Source: JAYEIA01 sp964472505
GTDB lineage: Bacteria > Bacteroidota > Bacteroidia > Bacteroidales > JAADGE01
Length of the DNA stretch: 17,981 nt
NCBI GenBank assembly: GCA_964472505.1
Contig: CAYYQW010000075.1
Span: 1-17,981 of the forward strand
Direction of reading: 5' to 3'
The notes beneath the pieces are model-generated. The model was not told where the DNA came from, searched no databases, and was given only the letters and a program-made list of their open reading frames with translations. Shown here piece by piece: positions 1-8,059 of this stretch (position 1 is the stretch's first letter; each line of letters opens with the position of its first letter). The position numbers and the translations under genes are program-made.

Positions 1-1288
1 CCCAAACGGCTGCTTCGGCAATTAGAGCCGTGGAAATAACGGCATCTTTATCGCGCACAAAATCACCGGCCAGATATCCGTAACTTTCCTCGCCTCCGCC
101 GATAAACGTTTTTCGCCTTTCGTATTTTTTTAACAGTTCGGCGATGTATTTAAAGCCGGTAAGCGTATCGTAGCATGTAACATCAAAACTTTTAGCCATA
201 TCACTTAAAAGCTCGGTGGTAACAATGGTTTTTACAATGTATTCTTGCCCTTTCAGCAAATTTTTCTTTTTGTACATTGACAACAAGTAGTAAATCAGTA
301 CGCTTGCGGTTTGGTTCCCGTTGAGCAGTACAAATTTATTTTCCGTATTACGCACGGCTATACCTACGCGGTCGCCGTCGGGATCAGTGGCGGCGGCCAT
401 GTCGGCATCGGTTTCTTCGGCCTTTTTCAAAACCATGCTTAAAGCCTCGGCATTTTCCGGATTTGGGGAAACTACGGTAGGAAATTCTCCGGAAGTATCA
501 TCTTGTTCGGACACATTATATATATGTGTAAAACCAAATTGCTTTAAAGCCGCCGGTACCAATTTAACTGCGGTGCCGTGCAGTGGCGAAAAAACGATTT
601 TGAAATTCTTATCGGTGTTAATAAGTTCAGGCGAAAGTGAAAGACTTTTAACTTTTTTCAAATAAACCGTATCGGTTTCATCACCGATTATTTTTATATG
701 TTCCGGTTTGCCGTCAAAACGAATTTGAGATACATCCGTAATGGCATTAACGGCTTCGATAATTCCTTTGTCGTGTGGCGGCACTACCTGTGCTCCGTCA
801 CTCCAATAGGCTTTGTAGCCGTTGTATTCTTTTGGGTTATGCGATGCCGTAAGCATTACGCCGGCTTGACAATTCCAATGGCGAACGGCAAAAGACAGAA
901 CCGGCGTAGGCCGCAGCTCTTCAAACAGATAAACCTTAAAGCCGTTAGCCGAAAATACATCGGCACAGAGTTTGGCAAATTCCGGGCTGTTGTTTCTGTT
1001 ATCATAAGCTATGGCTACTTTTATGCTTGCCTTATCGGAAAAGGCTTTTTTCAGGTAGTTACTAAATCCCTGCGTAGCACTGCCAAGTGTGTATTTATTA
1101 ATACGGTTGGTTCCTACACCCATAATGCCGCGCATACCGCCGGTTCCGAAACTTAAGTTTTTGTAAAATGCATCGGTCAGCTCTTGAGGATTATTATCAA
1201 TTAAATCCTGAACTTTTTCGCGAGTTTCCGCATCGTATTTGTCGCTGAGCCTTTCTTTGGCTGTTTTTAGAATGCTGTTGTCTGTCAT
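1..1288 (-). CDS. Phosphoglucomutase/phosphomannomutase family protein (C-terminus outside window)
   Basis: Cytosolic alpha-D-phosphohexomutase, expected to interconvert the 1- and 6-phosphates of glucose or mannose through a phosphoserine. The reading frame is open to the window edge, giving about 429 codons; complete relatives are usually 550-600 residues, so the C-terminal domain is missing. Visible landmarks are the phosphoserine loop TASHNP (Ser149), the metal-binding loop DPDGDR (Asp302, Asp304, Asp306) and the sugar-binding motif GEESYG (399-404). An early FGTGGMRG segment lies near residues 47-54. The start chosen is the ATG at 1288-1286, giving MTDNSILKTA; I see no better upstream start. 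It is divergent from operon A and probably a housekeeping gene unrelated to it. Motifs alone do not settle glucose versus mannose specificity. Family assignment is very secure. Confidence 0.95.
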   Translation of the reverse strand, partial: MTDNSILKTAKERLSDKYDAETREKVQDLIDNNPQELTDAFYKNLSFGTGGMRGIMGVGTNRINKYTLGSATQGFSNYLKKAFSDKASIKVAIAYDNRNNSPEFAKLCADVFSANGFKVYLFEELRPTPVLSFAVRHWNCQAGVMLTASHNPKEYNGYKAYWSDGAQVVPPHDKGIIEAVNAITDVSQIRFDGKPEHIKIIGDETDTVYLKKVKSLSLSPELINTDKNFKIVFSPLHGTAVKLVPAALKQFGFTHIYNVSEQDDTSGEFPTVVSPNPENAEALSMVLKKAEETDADMAAATDPDGDRVGIAVRNTENKFVLLNGNQTASVLIYYLLSMYKKKNLLKGQEYIVKTIVTTELLSDMAKSFDVTCYDTLTGFKYIAELLKKYERRKTFIGGGEESYGYLAGDFVRDKDAVISTALIAEAAVW

Positions 1289-1489
1289 GGCTGTATGTGT
1301 TTAAGAAATTTGAGTAAATTTAAGAACAAAAACAGCCGGAACAAAAATTATTAGCCGGTTAAATTCAGTTGGATTTATAAATTGTGTTTATTGAAATGTT
1401 CGAAATATCATAATGACTTGAAACATAGAAGTTAATCCTCTGCCAGGTTTTAGATTTGTGAATTTTTGATTAAAGTGAAATGCTTTAAC

Positions 1490-1543
1490 GATTATTAACA
1501 AATAATCTTTGATTTAAAATTCTGATTATTAAGTCTTTAATCA
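1490..1543. promoter_or_regulatory. Two inverted repeats upstream of the operon A promoter
   Basis: A perfect 7-bp inverted repeat, GATTATT at 1490-1496 and AATAATC at 1501-1507, is separated by 4 nt. It is followed by TGATTA at 1523-1528 and TAATCA at 1538-1543. Both lie 40-95 bp upstream of the -33 element, where an activator or repressor could bind. The sequence is AT-rich, so chance palindromes are plausible, and no regulator gene is present in the window to pair with them. Confidence 0.25.
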
Positions 1544-1584
1544 TAGTTGTTTGAATTTTTTAAGTATTTATTCCTTAATATATA

Positions 1585-1614
1585 TTTGACTGATAAAAAA
1601 AAATACTATGTTTG
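1585..1614 (+). promoter_or_regulatory. Bacteroidota-type promoter of operon A
   Basis: TTTG at 1585-1588 fits the -33 element, and TATGTTTG at 1607-1614 fits the -7 consensus TAnnTTTG, with 18 bp between them. Transcription would start near 1620, leaving a leader of about 70 nt. The block ACTATGTTTGTGTGA (1605-1619) recurs exactly at the operon B promoter (11667-11681), which supports its being functional. Confidence 0.7.
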
Positions 1615-1685
1615 TGTGAGAAAAGAGGCTTACCGGATTAAAACAAAATAGGTACAGCTTAATTATGTTTAACTAAAAAAAATGC

Positions 1686-1739
1686 TTGTTTATGAAAAAA
1701 CTGATGTTATTGCTTACGCTATTCGCTTTTATAGGGATG
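1686..1739 (+). repeat. susC leader repeat, copy A
   Basis: This 54-bp segment runs from TTGTTT just before the ATG through codon 16. It is identical to 11729-11782 and 17599-17652. Beyond it, copies A and B stay very similar through the carboxypeptidase-like domain, with a further perfect 41-bp block at 1836-1876 matching 11879-11919. Confidence 0.95.
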
Positions 1740-4613
1740 ACAGCGTTTGCACAAAGAACAGTAACGGGAACAGTTACCGATGATTCCGGTGCTCCGATGC
1801 CCGGAGTCGCTGTTTCGGTTAAAGCAACCACAGTCGGTACCATGACACAACCCGACGGTACATACTCACTTGAGGTACCGGAAGGTTCTGATGTTTTGGT
1901 TTTCTCTTACATTGGTATGAGAACCGAAGAGGTTGAGATCACAGGCGATGTGGTAAATGTTGCCATGGAGCCCTCCGACCAAATGGTGGATGAGGTGATA
2001 ATAACAGGCTATGGTACGCGTAGTAAAGGGGCCGTGTCCGGCTCTGTTTCCAGTGTAGGAAGTGAAAAATTAGAATCGATTCCGGTTGCAAGCTTTGAAA
2101 ATCTCTTGCAGGGACAAGTCCCCGGATTAATTTCCGTTTCTTCATCCGGAGCACCCGGGTCAGCTGCAACAGTGCGGATACGGGGAATAAATTCGATTAA
2201 TGCAGGGAATTCTCCTTTATATGTAATTGATGGTGTGCCGGTTGCCGAAGGCGGTTTTTCTACCTTAAATCCCAATGATATTGAGCAGATTTCGGTTTTG
2301 AAAGATGCATCTTTAACTACGATATACGGAGCAAGAGCTTCAAACGGTGTAATTGTGGTAACTACTAAACGGGGAAAAAAATCGGATCGTACAAACATTA
2401 ATTTTTCTGCACAATACGGGGTAGATAAAGTCGCAAGGAATAAATTTGATATGATGAATACTACCCAAAAGCTCGATTACGAGGAAGAATTAGGATTGAG
2501 AGTTCCGGGAGAGTATAATCGTGATTCCTTAGAACAGATAAATACCGACTGGTTAGATGTTACATTGCGAGATGCCCAAACACAGCAATACCAGTTATCT
2601 TTAGCCGGCGGCAGTTATAAGACCAGATTTTATGTTTCCGGGCAATATTATACCCAAGACGGTATTCTTCCCCGTTCTGATTTTGAAAGAGCGGGCTTGC
2701 GTGTGAATTTAGACCACAGAGCAACCGACCGTTTTAATTTAGGGGCTACCTTCTATGCCGGTCAAGAAGCAAATAATTTGACGGTATCAGGAGGGGATTA
2801 TGGCAATAATGTTTATAACCCGGTATTTGCGGCAAGATTAAATAACCCTTATGAACAACCTTACGATGAAGATGGCGAATTTGTTCCTAATGCAGAGTTT
2901 TTTACAGGTTGGAATGCAATAGAGCAGTTATATTTAAATGAATCTTCTGATAACCAGTTAAAATTAACCGGAAATGTCAAAGGTGAGTTCACAATAATTG
3001 ACGGATTAACGGCTTCCAGCCGATTGGGAGTTGACTGGTATGACTATACAAGTTCCAGCTGGCTTAATCCCAATTCAGCATGGGGAAAAGACCCTAACGG
3101 AGAAGTTTACAGATATTTTTCAAGAAATAAGAAGTTATTAATTACCAATATGTTAGATTACAATTTTAAAATTGATAATCAGCACAGCTTTGATTTAAAA
3201 TTGGGACAGGAAGCAATTAATAACTATTACGAGAATTTTTCGGTAACAGGTAAAGGCTTGCCCAACGATAAAGTAAAAGTTTTGAATGCTACTGCAGAGA
3301 TAGATGATTGGACAGGGTCAATCGCTGAATACACAGTTTCTTCATATTTTGCATCGTTTTCATATAACTATAAGTCCAGATATTATATGGACGCATCGTA
3401 TAGACGAGACGGTAGTTCGCGTTTCGGAGAAGATACAAAATGGGGGAATTTTTGGTCTGTAGGAGCGTCTTGGAATGTATTCAACGAACGTTTTATGCAA
3501 GGTGTACAAGTTATTAAGGGGCTTAAAGTCAGTCTTTCCACAGGTACCGTAGGAAATTATGATATTGGAAACTATGCTTGGCAATCACTTTATAATTATG
3601 GCGGATCGTATAATGCCGGTAATGTAAGTGCACCGGCAACCGACAGCCCGGGTAATCGTATGCTGACTTGGGAGAAGCTCTCAAAAACAAACTTTAATTT
3701 GAGTTTCAGCATATATGACCGAGCAAACTTTAGTATTGATTTGTACCATAATGTTACCGAGGATATGATTTTTACCGTACCGATTTCATTAACCACAGGT
3801 TGGGCGGATAAAATTTCCAATGTGGGAAAAATGCAGAACCAAGGTATAGAAGTTGAATTTGATTATGATATTATTAAAACCCAATCGTTTTTGTGGAACT
3901 TTAGTACTAATTTTGCATATAATAAAAACGAAGTAAAAGAGCTTTACGGCGATGTGGAAGAAATACCGGGTAACGGTATTATTACTAAGCCGGGATTAGC
4001 CTACGGAACTTTTCATCAGGTGCAGTATGCCGGTGTAAATCCGAGCAACGGAGCGCCTTTGTGGTATGATAAAGACGGAAATGTGGTGGATTATTATTCG
4101 GAAGAAAACCTTGTGGCATTAGAAGGGAAGAGTTACCTGCCTCCTTATTCCGGCGGATTTACCAACACATTTAATTACAGAGGAATATCACTAAGTGCCC
4201 AATTCGCTTGGATGGCTCAAAAATATTTGGTTAATAATACCAGATATTTTGTAGAGTCCAACGGGCAATTTGCAACTTACAACCAAACAGTAGAAATGCT
4301 TGAATATTGGAAAGAACCCGGCGATATTACCCATAATCCGTCGCCTGATTATGCTACAAATTATTTTGATACACGCTTAGTAGAAGATGCATCTTTTCTC
4401 AGGCTAAGGGATTTAACTTTATCTTATACATTACCGGCTGCAATAGCTCAACAAGTTAAACATTTTCAGTCATTGCGCGTTTATGTAAAAGGAAGAAATC
4501 TTTATACCTTGACAAATTATAAGGGCATTGATCCTGAGTATTATGGTGTTTACGAATTAAACATGTACCCGCATGTAAAAACAATTTCATTTGGACTAGA
4601 ATTAGGACTTTAA
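1692..4613 (+). CDS. SusC/RagA-family TonB-linked outer-membrane receptor (operon A)
   Basis: TonB-dependent outer-membrane transporter that should form a barrel capped by the SusD-like lipoprotein encoded next. The 973 residues begin with a signal peptide (about 1-20, ending MTAFA|Q). A carboxypeptidase-regulatory-like beta-sandwich follows (about 22-96), then a DEVIITGYG segment (100-108). The plug domain has the family signatures PLYVIDG (175-181), LKDAS, and IYGARASNGVIVVTTK ending at 226. The rest is a predicted 22-strand barrel. There is no STN signalling domain, so FecA-type signalling to an ECF sigma factor is unlikely. The C-terminus ends in Leu (LELGL) rather than the usual aromatic residue. 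The ATG at 1692 (MKKLM) is preferred over the in-frame TTG at 1686, as in copies B and C. A 13-nt gap separates it from the susD-like gene. The substrate is unknown. Confidence 0.96.
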   Translation: MKKLMLLLTLFAFIGMTAFAQRTVTGTVTDDSGAPMPGVAVSVKATTVGTMTQPDGTYSLEVPEGSDVLVFSYIGMRTEEVEITGDVVNVAMEPSDQMVDEVIITGYGTRSKGAVSGSVSSVGSEKLESIPVASFENLLQGQVPGLISVSSSGAPGSAATVRIRGINSINAGNSPLYVIDGVPVAEGGFSTLNPNDIEQISVLKDASLTTIYGARASNGVIVVTTKRGKKSDRTNINFSAQYGVDKVARNKFDMMNTTQKLDYEEELGLRVPGEYNRDSLEQINTDWLDVTLRDAQTQQYQLSLAGGSYKTRFYVSGQYYTQDGILPRSDFERAGLRVNLDHRATDRFNLGATFYAGQEANNLTVSGGDYGNNVYNPVFAARLNNPYEQPYDEDGEFVPNAEFFTGWNAIEQLYLNESSDNQLKLTGNVKGEFTIIDGLTASSRLGVDWYDYTSSSWLNPNSAWGKDPNGEVYRYFSRNKKLLITNMLDYNFKIDNQHSFDLKLGQEAINNYYENFSVTGKGLPNDKVKVLNATAEIDDWTGSIAEYTVSSYFASFSYNYKSRYYMDASYRRDGSSRFGEDTKWGNFWSVGASWNVFNERFMQGVQVIKGLKVSLSTGTVGNYDIGNYAWQSLYNYGGSYNAGNVSAPATDSPGNRMLTWEKLSKTNFNLSFSIYDRANFSIDLYHNVTEDMIFTVPISLTTGWADKISNVGKMQNQGIEVEFDYDIIKTQSFLWNFSTNFAYNKNEVKELYGDVEEIPGNGIITKPGLAYGTFHQVQYAGVNPSNGAPLWYDKDGNVVDYYSEENLVALEGKSYLPPYSGGFTNTFNYRGISLSAQFAWMAQKYLVNNTRYFVESNGQFATYNQTVEMLEYWKEPGDITHNPSPDYATNYFDTRLVEDASFLRLRDLTLSYTLPAAIAQQVKHFQSLRVYVKGRNLYTLTNYKGIDPEYYGVYELNMYPHVKTISFGLELGL

Positions 4614-4626
4614 AATATTTTAAACT

Positions 4627-6090
4627 ATGAACAAATTATTGAAAATAATATTTATGCTTGTTGTCTCCGCATTATTTGTTTCATGCGGCGAGGATTTTCT
4701 TGATCTGCAACCGCACGATTCAGTCTCGTATGACCAAGCTATTGAAAATGCCGATGATGCCCAAGTGGCACTGAATGGTGTGTATTCAGCCATGCGCTCA
4801 GGATCTCTTTACAGTCGTTATTTAACGTTATTTCCGGATGTAATGACTGATGCTGTGCTTGCATCTGTTGGCTATACGAACCAGCTGGGAACCATGTACA
4901 AATGGGAATATGTTCCCGGTACCGGGGATGTAGAGAGTGTTTGGTATGCAGCCTATGTTACTGTTGCACGTGCCAACAACATCATCAACAAAATTGATGA
5001 GGGCATTGAAGGAAATGAAGATGATTTGGCTGACATCAAAGGTCAGGCATTATTTGCACGTGCTTTAATGCATTTTGAATTGGTACGTCTTTTTGGTGAT
5101 GCTTATACAAAAAACTCAGCCGGCAACGGGGTGCCTTATATCCTAAAAACCGATGTTAATAATGCTCCCGCCAGAGAGAAAGTTGATCAGGTATATGCAA
5201 TGGTTATTGATGATCTTACTGATGCGCTTAATCTTATAGATGCCCAAGGTTCTCAAAATAGCGGGTATGCTACGAAAAGTGCCTGCGAAGCTCTCTTGGC
5301 AAGAGTATATCTGAATATGGGAGATGCCAAAGCAGCAGATTATGCTACCGATGTTATTGACAATGGAATATTTAGCTTTTATTCGGCAAGTGCTGAAGAT
5401 TTTCCGGCAAAGAAGGCTGAATTTCTTCGGATGTGGGAGTATGATGAAGGCAGCGAGATTATCTTTCGGCTGATTTATACCCCAACAGAAGTTGCAGCAA
5501 GCCTTGGACGTAATTATTACAACGATGCTCAGGGACCTCCTAATCCCGATTATTTGCCGACACAGTGGATATTAGATTTATATGATCCGGCTAATGATAT
5601 GCGCTATGATGTATATTTTGATGAAGATGTTACAACGTCTCAAGGATTTGTTGCAACGCTTATCAATAAATACCCGGGGAATCCTAATTTTACCGAAAAC
5701 GGAGCAAATATGCCTAAATTATTCCGATTGGCTGAAATGTACCTAATAGCAGCTGAGTCTTATGCCGAACACGGTAATGAGCCGGAAGCAAGAAACTACT
5801 TAAATCAATTACGTCTGCAAAGAATTGACGGATATACCGAAGATAATACAATAAGCGGACAGGCATTGAAAGACGCAATATGGGAAGAGCGTCTTAAAGA
5901 GTTAGCTTTTGAAGGACAATATTGGTTTGATCTGAAAAGAAAGCAAATGGGCTTTGAAAGAACACCTCAACCCAATACTTCTACCGCTAATGACATCTCC
6001 ATTGCGCCTGACAATCATCGTTGGTTGTGGCCCATACCCCAGGCGGAGATGAACGGAAATGACAATATGGTACAAAACCCGAATTATTAA
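4627..6090 (+). CDS. RagB/SusD-family nutrient-uptake lipoprotein (operon A)
   Basis: Surface lipoprotein of 487 residues expected to act as the substrate-binding lid of the preceding SusC-like barrel. The signal peptide ends in a lipobox with Cys20 (FVSC), followed by GED and the family's N-terminal pattern DFLDLQP. The N-terminal SusD region contains the AQVALNGVYSAM helix. The C-terminal RagB/SusD region has LAEMYLIAAES, WEERLKELAFEGQYWFDLKR and the closing PIPQAEMNGNDNMVQNPNY, which resembles the usual PIP...QNPGY ending. Length is typical of the family. Start and stop are clear, with a 13-nt gap upstream and 9 nt to the next gene, so it is cotranscribed. Confidence 0.96.
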   Translation: MNKLLKIIFMLVVSALFVSCGEDFLDLQPHDSVSYDQAIENADDAQVALNGVYSAMRSGSLYSRYLTLFPDVMTDAVLASVGYTNQLGTMYKWEYVPGTGDVESVWYAAYVTVARANNIINKIDEGIEGNEDDLADIKGQALFARALMHFELVRLFGDAYTKNSAGNGVPYILKTDVNNAPAREKVDQVYAMVIDDLTDALNLIDAQGSQNSGYATKSACEALLARVYLNMGDAKAADYATDVIDNGIFSFYSASAEDFPAKKAEFLRMWEYDEGSEIIFRLIYTPTEVAASLGRNYYNDAQGPPNPDYLPTQWILDLYDPANDMRYDVYFDEDVTTSQGFVATLINKYPGNPNFTENGANMPKLFRLAEMYLIAAESYAEHGNEPEARNYLNQLRLQRIDGYTEDNTISGQALKDAIWEERLKELAFEGQYWFDLKRKQMGFERTPQPNTSTANDISIAPDNHRWLWPIPQAEMNGNDNMVQNPNY

Positions 6091-6099
6091 TTAGAGAAA

Positions 6100-7032
6100 A
6101 TGAATGATATGAGAAATAAAATAAACATAATTTTCGCAGCATTTTTAGGAATGGTATTTTCCTTTTCGTCCTGTGAGAAAAATGAGCCGATAGTTTATGA
6201 TGGTCCGGAATTGGTGCATTTACCTGTTTTGTCGAAAACTTTCACGTTTTCCAGCTTAGATGAATCCGCATCCTATGTCGGCGAAGTTCAGCGCATTTCT
6301 GATAATGCAGATGCTGCTTTGACCTATGAGTTGGCCTTCCTTGCAGATACATCAACAGCGGTTGAAGGGACGCATTTTGATATTGCAAACAAAACTCTTG
6401 AAATCAAAGCCGGGGAATATAGCGGTGAATTCAATCTGGAATTCTATCCCGATGCATTTGAAGTAGGTTATCCCAAGATTATACTCTTGACTATAACATC
6501 GGAAAGTGGTACGACAGCTAATGATACAATGAAAATTACAGTAGCCAAAACTTTGGAGTACTCAGTAAATAATTTCGAAGGAACTTATGATGTCGTAGAT
6601 GTTGATGATGAAGGAACCGAAACCGAATATCAAATATCCTTGGCAGTACATGATGCAGAGGCTCATGAAATTGAAGTTACCGGCTTATGGGAAATGCCCG
6701 GTATTCCGATTATCATGCAGCTTGACGGAGAGGCCAAAACTCTCACCATACCAATTCAAGAGTATGGTTGCTATAATGCGGATACGGATTATGATCCTTT
6801 GTGTACAATTTTAGCAGCGTTTACAGATCGTAACACTGAGATAACAGGGGAAATCATCATAGACGGTTCTGAGTTGGTATTAACATCCGGCTACACGATT
6901 TATATTACAACCCCTCCCTACGAGACCTATTATTTTACACCGGCTGCTACAATCAGCACATGGACGAAATCGGAGTCAAAAATTCAAATCCCTTACAGAC
7001 CCAAGGACAACCTGATTATGGAAAGTCTGTAA
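6100..7032 (+). CDS. Accessory surface lipoprotein, Calx-beta/DUF4843-like (operon A third gene)
   Basis: Lipoprotein of 310 residues and last gene of operon A, starting 9 nt after the susD-like stop. The signal peptide ends at lipobox FSSC (Cys25), followed by EKNE. Residues ~38-150 read as a beta-sandwich with AVEGTHF (87-93) followed by alternating strands, a pattern seen in Calx-beta and DUF4843-type domains of SusCD-linked lipoproteins. A second beta-rich domain starts at FEGTY (159-163) and runs to about 280; it contains two cysteines (Cys224, Cys235). The position is that of SusE/SusF-type or other accessory binders, so a role in ligand capture at the cell surface is inferred. The in-frame ATG at 6109 is an equally plausible start that would shorten the signal peptide by three residues. 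Exact family membership is uncertain. Confidence 0.75.
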   Translation: MNDMRNKINIIFAAFLGMVFSFSSCEKNEPIVYDGPELVHLPVLSKTFTFSSLDESASYVGEVQRISDNADAALTYELAFLADTSTAVEGTHFDIANKTLEIKAGEYSGEFNLEFYPDAFEVGYPKIILLTITSESGTTANDTMKITVAKTLEYSVNNFEGTYDVVDVDDEGTETEYQISLAVHDAEAHEIEVTGLWEMPGIPIIMQLDGEAKTLTIPIQEYGCYNADTDYDPLCTILAAFTDRNTEITGEIIIDGSELVLTSGYTIYITTPPYETYYFTPAATISTWTKSESKIQIPYRPKDNLIMESL

Positions 7033-7056
7033 ACAAAGCTTATTGATTTTATTAAC

Positions 7057-7098
7057 AAAAATAGGAGACGGTCTGAGAAGGCTGTCTCCTATTTTTTT
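7057..7098 (+). terminator. Rho-independent terminator of operon A
   Basis: A perfect 13-bp stem is formed by 7057-7069 (AAAAATAGGAGAC) and 7084-7096 (GTCTCCTATTTTT), with a 14-nt loop and a run of T to 7098. It lies 24 nt after the stop of the third gene, so it closes operon A and separates it from the next lipoprotein gene. Confidence 0.92.
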
Positions 7099-7099
7099 A

Positions 7100-7129
7100 T
7101 TTGATTTTTACAATATTTTATTATCTTCG
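7100..7129 (+). promoter_or_regulatory. Probable promoter of the small lipoprotein gene
   Basis: TTTG at 7100-7103 is followed after 18 bp by TATCTTCG at 7122-7129, one mismatch from TAnnTTTG. Placement directly after the operon A terminator and about 55 bp before the ATG at 7183 makes independent transcription likely. Confidence 0.5.
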
Positions 7130-7182
7130 TAATATTCAAAGCCATCTGACACTTTATTAAATTTCAAAACAAATTTAACATT

Positions 7183-7776
7183 ATGAAAACTGAAAAATTA
7201 ATTTTAGCATTGTTTTTAACGATGCCAATCCTTTTTATGACTATATCTTGTGACAAGAGTACGCAATTGATTGAACAAGAGGTAGATACGAAGATTCGAG
7301 AAGTTGGGTACCCGATTGAGCCGATTGAGCCTGTTGAATGTTACAAAGCACAGGTTGACCAGCCGTATCCTGTTCAAATTGGTACTAATAGTCATTTTAA
7401 AATTTTATTAGATAGAACTACAGATGTTGACGTTTATGCAAAAGTTAGGTTTTTTCATCAAACAACAACAAGTGAAACTGATACCATAGTGTTGGAATCT
7501 GGTGCTGTCGGAACAATAGATGACGAAATAAAAGAATGGGTTGAATGGCCGCCTGAAACTAAGGTGGTTCAAGCCGGAAATAAATGGTCTGATGCATTTA
7601 TAGTTCCGCCTTATAATGGTAAGTGGAGAATATTTGTGGAAAATGCTTATACAATGGATGCTAATTCTTGTGCTCAAGAGTATTCACCAGTGCAGGAATA
7701 TGTCTTGCAAGTTGAGATTTCTACTTATGATGTTTCTGTAACTTGGGTTAATGACCCATCTTGGAGAAACTGGTAA
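7183..7776 (+). CDS. Small lipoprotein of unknown function
   Basis: Predicted lipoprotein of 197 residues that I cannot assign to a family. The signal peptide ends at Cys23 (MTISC), followed by DKS, which is less acidic than the sorting residues of the operon B lipoprotein. A linker with a short repeat (IEPIEP, 45-50) is followed by a beta-rich body containing HFKILLD, DVDVYAKVRFF and GKWRIFVENAY, and a tail VSVTWVNDPSWRNW rich in Trp. Two further cysteines (53 and 163) bracket the body and could form a disulfide. The pattern is compatible with a single Ig-like or jelly-roll fold, but this is inference. It sits after a terminator and has its own likely promoter, so it is not part of operon A. 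It is convergent with the S8 peptidase gene. Confidence 0.8.
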   Translation: MKTEKLILALFLTMPILFMTISCDKSTQLIEQEVDTKIREVGYPIEPIEPVECYKAQVDQPYPVQIGTNSHFKILLDRTTDVDVYAKVRFFHQTTTSETDTIVLESGAVGTIDDEIKEWVEWPPETKVVQAGNKWSDAFIVPPYNGKWRIFVENAYTMDANSCAQEYSPVQEYVLQVEISTYDVSVTWVNDPSWRNW

Positions 7777-7809
7777 TAATAAACTAAACACATAACTACT
7801 GACTGGATA

Positions 7810-7924
7810 TAAAGTTCAAGTTTGAGGCTTGCCGATTTTTAAAATCACGGAGTTTACTATCATAATCGGCCGTTTTTAAAACCGGCGTAACTATACAAAT
7901 ACGTAGTAATTAGCTTGGACTTTA
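7810..7924. repeat. Palindromic element between convergent genes
   Basis: An 11-bp inverted repeat, TAAAGTTCAAG at 7810-7820 and CTTGGACTTTA at 7914-7924 (one G:U-type mismatch), bounds about 115 bp. Inside are three further symmetries. GCCGAT (7831-7836) pairs with ATCGGC (7865-7870). GATTTT-T-AAAATC occupies 7834-7846. A near-perfect 18-bp palindrome around TTTTAAAA occupies 7869-7886. It could be a structured or terminator-like region, or a small MITE-like remnant. I see no clear target-site duplication and no long T-run. Confidence 0.4.
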
Positions 7925-8029
7925 CACCAAACTCTAACTAATTTATTTGTGTCAGGTGGTTTTTTCCTCGTTCAGAATATAGTTATGCTTTCGCGAATGA
8001 TTCTAAACAAATAATACGCTCGTAGATTT

Positions 8030-8048
8030 ATACTCATCATAAGAGTAT
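8030..8048. terminator. Weak hairpin after the S8 peptidase gene
   Basis: ATACTC (8030-8035) and GAGTAT (8043-8048) form a 6-bp stem with a 7-nt loop, 12 nt beyond the peptidase stop codon. The T-tract is poor in the minus-strand direction, so this is at best a weak terminator. Confidence 0.3.
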
Positions 8049-8059
8049 TTTCTGTTTCC

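Larger units (their letters stand above)
1289..1691. other. Divergent intergenic region upstream of operon A
   Basis: AT-rich region of about 400 bp between the mutase gene (minus) and the first susC-like gene (plus). It holds the operon A promoter at 1585-1614, two inverted repeats at 1490-1543, and an untranslated leader of roughly 70 nt before the ATG at 1692. I see no convincing -33/-7 pair for the mutase on the minus strand, only T-rich near-matches. No RNA gene or small ORF is supported. Confidence 0.6.

Noticed and set aside
321..1156. Two plus-strand ORFs (321-665, 698-1156) over the mutase gene
   Set aside because: They lie antisense to a frame with intact phosphohexomutase motifs and have no recognisable domain; they are shadows.
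1686..1691. TTG start giving MFMKKL for the susC-like genes
   Set aside because: The ATG six bases downstream gives a standard signal peptide (MKKLMLLL) in all three copies; the TTG adds nothing typical of the family.
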